From: Sphingopyxis sp.
GTDB taxonomy: Bacteria > Pseudomonadota > Alphaproteobacteria > Sphingomonadales > Sphingomonadaceae
Assembly: GCA_026125835.1 (NCBI GenBank)
Contig: JAHCKJ010000136.1
Location: forward strand, 1-6,153
Direction of reading: 5' to 3'
Length of the DNA stretch: 6,153 nucleotides
Part shown: positions 1 to 5,441 of the stretch, piece after piece
How the letters are laid out: the number at the start of each line of letters is the position of its first letter
Numbering within the stretch: position 1 is the first letter of the stretch
Position numbers and translations under genes: made by a program
Notes under the pieces: model-generated
Database searches by the model: none
The model's input: only the letters and a program-made list of their open reading frames with translations
Told to the model about the DNA's origin: nothing

Positions 1-2
1 AG

Positions 3-66
3 GGCGAGCGCAGCGAAGCAATCCAGAGTAGCGTAACCCGCTCTGGATTGCTTCGCTGCGCTCGCC
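3..66. repeat. Perfect 26-bp inverted repeat, REP/MITE-like, downstream of gmk
   Basis: The arms at 3-28 and 41-66 are exact reverse complements (26 of 26) around a 12-nt loop at 29-40. The right arm contains the words CTCTGGATTG and CTTCGCTGCGCTCGCC. From memory, the core resembles a widespread dispersed bacterial repeat of the type GCGAGCG...GAAGCAATCC, which suggests a REP-like or MITE-like element rather than a gene-specific terminator. It starts 14 nt beyond the gmk stop codon, so the transcribed hairpin could still stop or stabilise the gmk mRNA. No T-run can be seen on either side inside the window. There is no second copy in this window, so its repeat status is inferred. Confidence 0.8.
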
Positions 67-79
67 ATGACGATTGCGG

Positions 80-742
80 CTAAATCGCCGTATCGCCCTC
101 CGGCACCGACCGGATCAGGTCGCGGGCAAAGCCGATCAGCCCGATCTGCCGTCGCCGCTTCAACCGCTCGGCGCGCAGGATGGCCATCACTTCGCCGTAA
201 CATTCGTCGACATTGTCGTTGATCAGCACATAGTCATAGCCGTCCCAGTGGCTGATCTCGTTCGCGGCGCGTGCCATCCGCGCGGCGATCACCTCGTCGC
301 TGTCGGTCTTGCGGCTGCGCAGCCGCCGCTCCAGCTCTTCCATCGTCGGCGGCAACACGAACACGCGCACGACATCGGGACCGGCCTCCTGATACAGTTG
401 CTGCGCGCCCTGCCAGTCGATGTCGAACAGCACGTCCTTGCCCGCCGCCAGCAATTCCTCGACCCGCGCGCGCGGGGTGCCGTAACGGTGGCCGAACACA
501 TGCGCCCATTCCAGAAACTCGCCGTCGGCGGCCATTTTCTTGAACGTCTCGGTGTCGACGAAATGATAATCCTTGCCGTCGATCTCGCCGGGGCGCGGCG
601 GGCGGGTGGTGGCCGAGACCGACAGCGCGATGTCGCCATCGACCCCCAGCATCTTTTTCGAAATGGTGGTCTTGCCCGCGCCCGACGGCGAGGAGAGGAC
701 GAACAACACGCCGCGGCGGTTGAGATGGACGCTTTCAGCCAT
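80..742 (-). CDS. gmk: Guanylate kinase
   Basis: This is a cytoplasmic enzyme that phosphorylates GMP to GDP with ATP, an essential step in guanine nucleotide synthesis and salvage. The 220-residue product has the P-loop at residues 17-26 (SSPSGAGKTT). The guanylate kinase signature follows at about 54-71 (TTRPPRPGE...DGKDYHFV), and later blocks include GTPRARVEE and LFDIDWQGA. The length is close to the family norm (about 205-220), so the gene is intact. I chose the ATG at 742 because the P-loop then sits at the usual distance from the N-terminus. A TTG at 769 would add nine residues with no homology-like character. There is no Shine-Dalgarno sequence before the ATG, and a GC hairpin abuts it (743-757). 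The gene diverges from the DUF2585 gene and ends just before the inverted repeat at 3-66. Identification is very secure; the start is fairly secure. Confidence 0.97.
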   Translation of the reverse strand: MAESVHLNRRGVLFVLSSPSGAGKTTISKKMLGVDGDIALSVSATTRPPRPGEIDGKDYHFVDTETFKKMAADGEFLEWAHVFGHRYGTPRARVEELLAAGKDVLFDIDWQGAQQLYQEAGPDVVRVFVLPPTMEELERRLRSRKTDSDEVIAARMARAANEISHWDGYDYVLINDNVDECYGEVMAILRAERLKRRRQIGLIGFARDLIRSVPEGDTAI

Positions 743-746
743 GCGC

Positions 747-776
747 GCTATTCGCGCGACACAGGGCAACGGTCAA
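747..776 (-). promoter_or_regulatory. Possible gmk promoter giving a leaderless mRNA
   Basis: On the minus strand, TTGACC (771-776) matches a -35 box in five of six positions. It is followed after 18 nt by AATAGC (747-752), a weak -10 with three of six matches. Transcription would start near position 740-742, at the gmk ATG itself. That fits the absence of any Shine-Dalgarno sequence. The -10 is poor, so this remains a hypothesis. Confidence 0.3.
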
Positions 777-778
777 GC

Positions 779-786
779 GGGAAGGG
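779..786 (+). promoter_or_regulatory. Ribosome binding site deciding the DUF2585 start
   Basis: The purine-rich GGGAAGGG ends 8 nt before the ATG at 795. An in-frame ATG at 741 has no comparable site, which favours the 795 start. Confidence 0.55.
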
Positions 787-794
787 CGGCGTCG

Positions 795-1358
795 ATGACG
801 GGGATTTCACGCACCGGCTGGCTGGTCGCCGCGGCGCTGCTTGCGCTGTTCGCCGCCATCCTGTTCGCAATGGGCCGCCCGCCGATCTGCCCGTGCGGCA
901 CGATCAGCCTGTGGCACGGCACCGTCCAGTCGGACCAGAACAGCCAGCAGATCGCCGACTGGTACAGCTTCAGCCATATCATCCACGGCTTCATCTTCTA
1001 CGGCCTCGGCCGCTGGCTGCTGCCGCGCCAGCCGCTCTGGGTGCTGCTCGCACTGGCGATCGGGATCGAGGCGGCGTGGGAAATCCTCGAAAATTCGCCG
1101 GTCATCATCGACCGCTATCGCGAGGTGACGATGGCGTTCGGCTACAGCGGCGATTCGATCCTCAATTCGGTCAGCGATGCGCTGTTCATGGTCGCGGGCT
1201 TCCTCGCCGCCAGCCGGATGCGCTGGTGGGTCACCGTCGCCATCGCCATCATCTTCGAACTCTTCACCCTGTGGGCGATCCGCGACAATCTGACGCTCAA
1301 CGTCCTCATGCTCGTCTCGCCCGTCGAGGCGATCAAGGAATGGCAGGCGGCGGGCTGA
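795..1358 (+). CDS. DUF2585 (UPF0314) family membrane protein
   Basis: This 187-residue integral inner-membrane protein of unknown function matches my memory of the DUF2585/UPF0314 family found mostly in alphaproteobacteria. Hydrophobic segments lie at about 9-26, 62-76, 81-98, 129-140 and 145-162, suggesting four or five membrane spans. The segment after the first span holds the family-like pattern GRPPICPCG (27-35), then LWHG (39-42), NSQ (49-51) and DWYSFSHIIHG (55-65). Later conserved-looking blocks are AWEILENSP (94-102) and YSGDSILNSVSD (117-128). The Cys32-x-Cys34 pair and the His residues could bind a metal or form a redox pair, but I know of no evidence for this. The start at 795 is preferred on its ribosome binding site and short N-terminal tail; an in-frame ATG at 741 would add 18 residues. 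The 3' end overlaps the convergent hydrolase gene by 26 bp. Confidence 0.9.
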   Translation: MTGISRTGWLVAAALLALFAAILFAMGRPPICPCGTISLWHGTVQSDQNSQQIADWYSFSHIIHGFIFYGLGRWLLPRQPLWVLLALAIGIEAAWEILENSPVIIDRYREVTMAFGYSGDSILNSVSDALFMVAGFLAASRMRWWVTVAIAIIFELFTLWAIRDNLTLNVLMLVSPVEAIKEWQAAG

Positions 1359-2925
1359 CGCTCGCGCTGCTACCGATGCAGCGCTCGAACCGGCTCCCGA
1401 ACGCCTCGATCGCCGTCGCCGCACTGCCCGTGAGCGTAAAACGATAGATTTCGCCCTGCCCGGGTATCAGATCGGCGCGCACCGTGTCGGGGTCGGTCCC
1501 GGCTTCGGTAACGCCATGCAGCCGCCCCATCGTCAACTCCAGCTGCGTCCGCTGCGGCGCGACGCGGATCGTGCCATAATCGGCATGGCAATAATCGCCG
1601 GCATAAGCCGCGGGCGGCAGGCTCAGCTGCGACGCGCGCGCGGCGCGTTCGGCGCGCTGCGCCGCGACCTTTTCGACCTGCCGCGCCCATTGTGCCGCCA
1701 GCGCGTCCAATTGCGCGGTCGCTCTGGCTTCCGCCTCGGCCGCGCCAAGCCGGTACCAGTCATAGGCATAGAGCGCCGCCAGATCGACCAACCGGAACCC
1801 GGCACCATCGTCATTCGCGGTCGCCGCGACCCCCAGCCCGGTGGCGGGCTGCACCGACACATGCGCCCGCGCTCCCGCGAACGCGCCAAAGGCGTGATAG
1901 AGCGTGCCCCCCTCAAACGGCCCGGAATACCAGCCCAGCCCATATCCCGTCCGCCGGAACGGCCCAAAGGCGCTGTCGAGCGTCGCCACCGGTTCGCGCG
2001 CCGCCGCCGCTGCCGCGGCCATCGCTCCGCCGTCCGCCAGTTGCAGCGCCAGCCAGCGCGCCATGTCGTTGGCGCTGGCAACCATGCCCCCCGCGGCGTG
2101 CATCGTCGCATCGACCTTGGTCAGATACACACGCTCGCCGCCGCTATAGGGCGCCGCCACCGGCGTCCGGTTGCCGCCCGCCGCCAGCCCCTCGGCCAGC
2201 GTGGCGGTCATGCCCAGCGGCGCGATCAGCTCGGCCTCGACCATATCCTGCCAGCGCAATCCCGTGCGCCGCTCGATCAGCAACGCCGCGACATTATAGC
2301 CGATATTGCCATAGCGGAACGTGCCCGCGGGCGTCGTGGCATCGGGTTTCAACCCGGCGAGCAGCCGTTCCAGCACCGCCGCGTCATAATCGCCGCTATA
2401 CGCCAGCCGGAACGCCATCGCGTCGCCCGCCAGCCCGTGGCGATGCGCCAGCAGGTCGCGCAGGCTGATCCGGTCGGCGCGGATCTCCGGGACAAAGGCC
2501 ACATCGGGCGCCAGCTCGCGCATCGTCCAGTCAAGGTCGATCGTCCCGCGCGCGTCGAGCCGCGCCAGCGCGGTGCCGACAAAAGCCTTGGTCGACGACG
2601 CGATGTAAAAGGGGGTGTCGGCGGTGGCCGCGACCCCGCCCGCGACATCGGCGCGCCCCTTCGCGCCCGCAAACACCGGTACGCCGCGGTGAACGACCGC
2701 GACCGACAGCGCGGGGACCGACGGAAAGCGCGCCATCGCATTGTCCAGGAACCGGCCGAAGTCGGCGGCAAAAGCCTCGTCCCGTCCTTCGGGGTCCGCG
2801 GCGACCGGCTGGGCCGCAGCGGGCGGCGTTTCCGCGCCCTGACCGCCGGTCTCGGCCAGCGCCGCCGGGCCGGTTATTGCCGCAATCGCCGCCCAGACCG
2901 CCCACCAAATCGCGCGCCACGCCAT
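1333..2925 (-). CDS. Exported serine hydrolase, beta-lactamase/PBP-like family (PF00144)
   Basis: The 530-residue product begins with a signal peptide: Trp/Ala-rich hydrophobic residues 4-22 with likely cleavage after ALA at 24, so it should act in the periplasm. The serine beta-lactamase/class C PBP fold follows at about 52-392. Motif 1 is SxxK at 110-113 (SSTK, nucleophile Ser110) and motif 2 is YGN at 205-207. The family block YGLGW is at 328-332, and the third motif position reads HAFG at 344-347 instead of the usual HxG or KTG. A charged, Ala-rich helical linker (about 395-433) leads to a C-terminal domain (about 436-516) resembling DUF3471. That domain holds the only two cysteines, 446 and 516, which may form a disulfide. 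Members are esterases, D-aminopeptidases or peptide hydrolases, and a true beta-lactamase is unlikely. The substrate is unknown. GGGAG at 2936-2940 precedes the ATG by 10 nt. Confidence 0.92.
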   Translation of the reverse strand: MAWRAIWWAVWAAIAAITGPAALAETGGQGAETPPAAAQPVAADPEGRDEAFAADFGRFLDNAMARFPSVPALSVAVVHRGVPVFAGAKGRADVAGGVAATADTPFYIASSTKAFVGTALARLDARGTIDLDWTMRELAPDVAFVPEIRADRISLRDLLAHRHGLAGDAMAFRLAYSGDYDAAVLERLLAGLKPDATTPAGTFRYGNIGYNVAALLIERRTGLRWQDMVEAELIAPLGMTATLAEGLAAGGNRTPVAAPYSGGERVYLTKVDATMHAAGGMVASANDMARWLALQLADGGAMAAAAAAAREPVATLDSAFGPFRRTGYGLGWYSGPFEGGTLYHAFGAFAGARAHVSVQPATGLGVAATANDDGAGFRLVDLAALYAYDWYRLGAAEAEARATAQLDALAAQWARQVEKVAAQRAERAARASQLSLPPAAYAGDYCHADYGTIRVAPQRTQLELTMGRLHGVTEAGTDPDTVRADLIPGQGEIYRFTLTGSAATAIEAFGSRFERCIGSSASVSPPPAIP

Positions 2926-2945
2926 GCCCCATTCGCTCCCGTTTG

Positions 2946-2965
2946 TGTATTGTTACAGCAATACA
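2946..2965. promoter_or_regulatory. Dyad operator candidate upstream of the serine hydrolase gene
   Basis: TGTATTG (2946-2952) and CAATACA (2959-2965) are exact 7-bp inverted repeats separated by 6 nt. The dyad lies 20 bp upstream of the hydrolase ATG and overlaps the best promoter -10 candidates. Size and spacing suit a dimeric helix-turn-helix regulator such as a TetR-type repressor. No regulator gene is adjacent in the window, so the protein that binds it is unknown. Confidence 0.5.
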
Positions 2966-2985
2966 GTTCGCGTCGGCAATGGCAA
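2958..2985 (-). promoter_or_regulatory. Possible promoter of the serine hydrolase gene
   Basis: On the minus strand, TTGCCA (2980-2985) is followed after 16 nt by TATTGC (2958-2963). An overlapping alternative is TTGCCG (2974-2979) with TAACAA (2950-2955) at 18-nt spacing. Either would give a short 5' leader ending at the ATG at 2925. Both -10 candidates fall inside or across the dyad at 2946-2965. The matches are moderate. Confidence 0.35.
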
Positions 2986-3155
2986 GGTACCGGGTCATCC
3001 CGACGCCCGGTGCGACCATGACATATTCGCCGATATTGCACGCCATGTGCCATAAGGGCGTTAACATGTCAAGTTGAATAACCGATATGGTACAAATATG
3101 CCATTTTCAGACGTTGGCCGGCGCGGTCGTCAGGCCTCAACCGCACCGGGCGCGA
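2986..3155. other. Intergenic region with an AT-rich island
   Basis: This is the upstream part of the 230-bp gap between the hydrolase gene and the small hypothetical gene. Positions 3061-3110 have only 16 G/C of 50 (32 percent), far below the surrounding coding DNA. It contains a near-palindrome at 3061-3072 (TTAACATGTCAA, 10 of 12 symmetric) that includes a perfect minus-strand TTGACA (3067-3072), but no good -10 at 16-18 nt. Between 3121 and 3150 a weak minus-strand stem of about nine pairs, including two G-U pairs, follows the 125-aa gene, but it lacks a T-run, so I do not call a terminator. No convincing ORF lies here. Confidence 0.5.
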
Positions 3156-3533
3156 TCAATGGATCGCGGGGCGTTTGCCGTTCGTATCGAGGGGAATCGC
3201 GGGGGGCAGCGCGTCACCGATCGCTTCGCCGTCGGGCGTCGGTCCTGCGGGGTCGGCGGTTCCGGCATAGCTGTCGACCACGCCCGCGCGCGCCAGGTCG
3301 GTGTCGGCGGCATGTGCGGCTTCCGATGCCCGGCGCGCCTCGGCGCGCTCGGCCCATTTCTTGGTGAGATAGCCCGCCGCCGCCCACGCCGCCATTGCGG
3401 CATAGCGCTGCGGGAACAGCCGCCGCGCCGCGAACAATGTGCCCGCGCCGATCACCGCGCCCGCAATCGGGTGATTGCCCTTTTTCCGACCAACCGCGCT
3501 TCCCAGCAAACCGCCAACGATCCTGCCGATCAT
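3156..3533 (-). CDS. Small hypothetical protein with Gly-rich N-terminus, in operon with fumC
   Basis: I do not recognise a named family for this 125-residue product. Residues 1-36 are Gly/Ala-rich (MIGRIVGGLLGSAVGRKK, then HPIAGAVIGAGTLFAARR), resembling a glycine-zipper or short membrane-inserting helix pair. A second hydrophobic stretch at about 44-56 (YAAMAAWAAAGYL) follows. A charged helix (about 57-75) and a Pro/Asp-rich, probably disordered tail complete it. It may be a small membrane-associated protein; no catalytic motif is visible. The start is well supported by AGAAGGAGA at 3541-3549, with GGAG 8 nt before the ATG. It lies 22 bp after the fumC stop on the same strand, with no terminator between, so co-transcription with fumC is likely. 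That link does not by itself imply a role in the TCA cycle. Confidence 0.8.
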   Translation of the reverse strand: MIGRIVGGLLGSAVGRKKGNHPIAGAVIGAGTLFAARRLFPQRYAAMAAWAAAGYLTKKWAERAEARRASEAAHAADTDLARAGVVDSYAGTADPAGPTPDGEAIGDALPPAIPLDTNGKRPAIH

Positions 3534-3555
3534 GATCCCGTCTCCTTCTGTCGCA

Positions 3556-4968
3556 TCAATCCGCGGCGGCGGCTTTGGGTTCCGGCCCCAGCATCGTGCG
3601 CGGGTCGACCAGCCGGTCGAACGTCGCCGCGTCGACATAGCCCAGCGCCAGCGCGGCGTCCTTCAGCGTCGATCCCGTCTCGTGCGCCTGCTTGGCGATC
3701 TTGGCTGCCTTGTCATAACCGACTTCGGGCGCGAGCGCGGTGACGAGCATCAGCGACCGTTCGACCAGTTCGGCAATGCGTCCGCGGTTCGGTTCAAGGC
3801 CTTCGACGCAGTTGCTGGCAAAGGTCGCCATGCCGATGCTCAGCAGTTCGATCGAACGCAGCACATTGGCGCCGATCAGCGGCTTGAACACGTTGAGTTC
3901 CAGATGCCCCTGCATCCCGCCGACGGTCACCGCCTGATGGTTGCCGATCACTTGCGCTGCCACCATCGTCAGCATCTCGCACTGCGTCGGATTGACCTTG
4001 CCCGGCATGATCGAGCTGCCTGGCTCGTTCGCGGGCAGCTCAAGCTCGCCCAGCCCCGCGCGCGGGCCCGATCCCAGCAGGCGGATATCATTGGCGATCT
4101 TGGTCAGCGCGGCCGCCAATGTGTTCAGCGCACCCGAGAAAAAGACGAGGCCGTCGTTCGACGCCAGCGCCTCGAACTTGTTCGGCGCCGGTGCAAAGGC
4201 GATCCCGGTGGCGCGCGACAGCTCCGCCGCCATCGCGGCGTCGAACCCCGCGGGCGCATTCAGCCCGGTCCCCACCGCGGTGCCGCCCTGCGCCAGCTTG
4301 CAGATATTATGCGCCAGCGCCCCCTCGATCCGCGCGCGGCACGCGATCAGCTGCGCGACATAGCCCGAAAATTCCTGCCCCAGGGTCAGCGGGGTCGCAT
4401 CCTGAAGGTGCGTGCGGCCGATCTTGACGATGTCGACCCAGGCCGCCGCCTGCTCCGCCAGCGCGTCGCGCAGGGCGGTCACCTTGGGGCACAGGCGCTC
4501 GACGAGCTCGCGGGCGGCGGCGATGTGCATGGCGGTCGGGAAGGCGTCGTTCGACGACTGCCCGAGGTTGACGTGGTCATTGGGGTGGACGGGCTTCTTG
4601 GACCCCATCGTGCCGCCAGCCATTTCGATGGCGCGGTTGGAAATGACCTCGTTGACATTCATGTTGGACTGCGTGCCCGACCCGGTCTGCCACACCACCA
4701 GCGGGAAATGATCGGCCAGCTTGCCGGAAATCACTTCGTCCGCCGCAGCGACGACGAGATCGCGCGTCTTCTCGTCCATGAGGCCCAGCTTGTGGTTGGC
4801 CAGAGCCGCTGCCTTCTTGAGAATGCCGAAGGCCGTGACGATCTCGACCGGCATCTTCTCGCCGCCGATATCGAAGTTCTGGAGGCTCCGGGCGGTCTGC
4901 GCGCCGTAGTATTTATCGTTCGGACCCTCGATCGTACCCATGGTGTCCGATTCGACGCGCATGCTCAT
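3556..4968 (-). CDS. fumC: Fumarate hydratase, class II (fumarase C)
   Basis: This oxygen-stable, iron-independent, homotetrameric enzyme interconverts fumarate and L-malate in the TCA cycle in the cytoplasm. The 470-residue product aligns by eye along its whole length with E. coli FumC. It has DTMG at 8-11, WQTGSGTQSNMNVNEV at 93-108 and HPNDHVNLGQSSNDAFPTAMH at 128-148. The GRTHLQDATP segment (184-193) carries the catalytic base His187. The superfamily signature GSSIMPGKVNP (317-327) carries the mobile-loop catalytic serine. The C-terminal domain has the GYDKAAKIAK block (417-426). The ATG at 4968 is chosen because GGAG at 4978-4981 lies 9 nt upstream. The nearby ATG at 4962 is too far from that site. 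An in-frame ATG at 5047-5049 would translate through the rpmF terminator. It is followed by the 125-aa gene and preceded by rpmF on the same strand. Nothing is missing. Confidence 0.97.
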   Translation of the reverse strand: MSMRVESDTMGTIEGPNDKYYGAQTARSLQNFDIGGEKMPVEIVTAFGILKKAAALANHKLGLMDEKTRDLVVAAADEVISGKLADHFPLVVWQTGSGTQSNMNVNEVISNRAIEMAGGTMGSKKPVHPNDHVNLGQSSNDAFPTAMHIAAARELVERLCPKVTALRDALAEQAAAWVDIVKIGRTHLQDATPLTLGQEFSGYVAQLIACRARIEGALAHNICKLAQGGTAVGTGLNAPAGFDAAMAAELSRATGIAFAPAPNKFEALASNDGLVFFSGALNTLAAALTKIANDIRLLGSGPRAGLGELELPANEPGSSIMPGKVNPTQCEMLTMVAAQVIGNHQAVTVGGMQGHLELNVFKPLIGANVLRSIELLSIGMATFASNCVEGLEPNRGRIAELVERSLMLVTALAPEVGYDKAAKIAKQAHETGSTLKDAALALGYVDAATFDRLVDPRTMLGPEPKAAAAD

Positions 4969-4977
4969 AGTGCCCTG

Positions 4978-4981
4978 CTCC
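4978..4981 (-). promoter_or_regulatory. Ribosome binding site deciding the fumC start
   Basis: GGAG on the minus strand lies 9 nt before the ATG at 4968 and 15 nt before the in-frame ATG at 4962, which supports the first. Confidence 0.6.
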
Positions 4982-5003
4982 GGTTTGGCCGCGCCCCTGG
5001 CGG

Positions 5004-5043
5004 AATAAAAACAAAACGGCCGACCCTTGTGGGGGCCGGCCGT
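5004..5043 (-). terminator. Rho-independent terminator of rpmF
   Basis: Read on the minus strand, ACGGCCG (5037-5043) pairs with CGGCCGT (5016-5022). One mismatch follows, then a 3-bp G/C extension (5033-5035 with 5024-5026) and a 6-nt loop. The stem is followed directly by a T-rich tract (TTTTGTTTTTATT, about 5004-5016). It begins about 44 nt after the rpmF stop. The orientation is clear: the run of A on the plus strand makes it a terminator only for minus-strand transcripts. Confidence 0.88.
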
Positions 5044-5087
5044 CGACATATCAGATAAAGCGCATCAGCGCCTGCTCGCCTTTCGGC

Positions 5088-5267
5088 TTAATTCTTTGCC
5101 GCGAGAATCTGGCGACCGCGATACATGCCGTTCTTGAGATACACGTGATGGGGACGACGCAGCTCACCCGAATCCTTGTCTTCGACATAGGTGGGGTTGG
5201 CGATCGCGTCGGCCGAGCGGCGGAAACCGCGCTTCATCGGCGAGGTCTTGCGCTTCGGAACAGCCAT
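5088..5267 (-). CDS. rpmF: 50S ribosomal protein L32
   Basis: This small basic protein of the large ribosomal subunit has 59 residues. It starts MAVPKRKTSPMKRGFRRSAD, the bL32 N-terminal pattern, and ends with the HHVYLKNGMYRGRQ block that corresponds to the HH...YYRGR segment of E. coli L32. The length is within the family range. It has no cysteines, so it is the zinc-independent form typical of proteobacteria. GGAG at 5274-5277 lies 6 nt before the ATG. It has its own upstream control region and a strong terminator (5004-5043). The yceD-rpmF-plsX order of enterobacteria is not seen: a prenyl synthase gene diverges upstream and fumC lies downstream. Confidence 0.97.
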   Translation of the reverse strand: MAVPKRKTSPMKRGFRRSADAIANPTYVEDKDSGELRRPHHVYLKNGMYRGRQILAAKN

Positions 5268-5342
5268 ACTAGTCTCCGTAATTCTCGTTTTCGCCGAGGA
5301 TTTCGGCGCGACAGCTCAGGGTCTGCCGGGAAAAGTCGGGGC

Positions 5343-5371
5343 TCTATAGTGGAGAATTCCCCGCTTGGCTA
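5343..5371 (-). promoter_or_regulatory. Possible rpmF promoter
   Basis: On the minus strand, TAGCCA (5366-5371, four of six matches to the -35 consensus) is followed at 17-nt spacing by TATAGA (5343-5348, four of six matches to the -10). This would give a leader of about 70 nt before the rpmF ATG. The CTATAG core is self-complementary, so a -10-like TATAGT (5345-5350) also exists on the plus strand and could serve the divergent prenyl synthase gene. The plus-strand -35 is poor. Confidence 0.4.
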
Positions 5372-5441
5372 CCCCATTTCGGGCATGCCGCCATGCGCCG
5401 CAGTAGCGCCGGCAGCGCTTTTTGGCTAGAGCCCCGGAGCC

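Noticed and set aside
743..769. TTG start for gmk at 769
   Set aside because: It adds nine residues with no ribosome binding site, and the P-loop spacing fits the ATG at 742.
74..1447. Long plus-strand open frame opposite gmk and running through the DUF2585 gene in another frame
   Set aside because: It is antisense to a clear guanylate kinase and out of frame with DUF2585. The Arg/His/Ala-rich translation is typical of a shadow frame in high-GC DNA.
1516..3021. 501-residue plus-strand open frame opposite the serine hydrolase
   Set aside because: The minus strand carries a signal peptide, SxxK, YxN and YGLGW motifs in order, while the plus frame is low-complexity Arg/Gln-rich with no domain.
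2531..3067. Small upstream minus-strand ORF leading into the hydrolase region
   Set aside because: It is out of frame with the hydrolase, runs over its promoter and signal peptide, and becomes shadow sequence.
3074..3102. Plus-strand promoter-like TTGAAT and TATGCC in the AT-rich island
   Set aside because: The -10 is weak and there is no plausible plus-strand gene downstream; it would read antisense into the 125-aa gene.
3556..5049. fumC starting at the in-frame ATG at 5047-5049
   Set aside because: The added 27 residues would be encoded by the rpmF terminator hairpin and T-tract, and the family N-terminus and ribosome site both point to 4968.
3475..5058. 527-residue plus-strand open frame opposite fumC
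   Set aside because: It is fully antisense to a full-length, motif-complete fumarase C and is a codon-bias shadow.
5145..5429. 94-residue plus-strand open frame before the prenyl synthase
   Set aside because: Its first part is antisense to rpmF and the rest is intergenic. It has no recognisable domain and ends in the TAG at 5427-5429.
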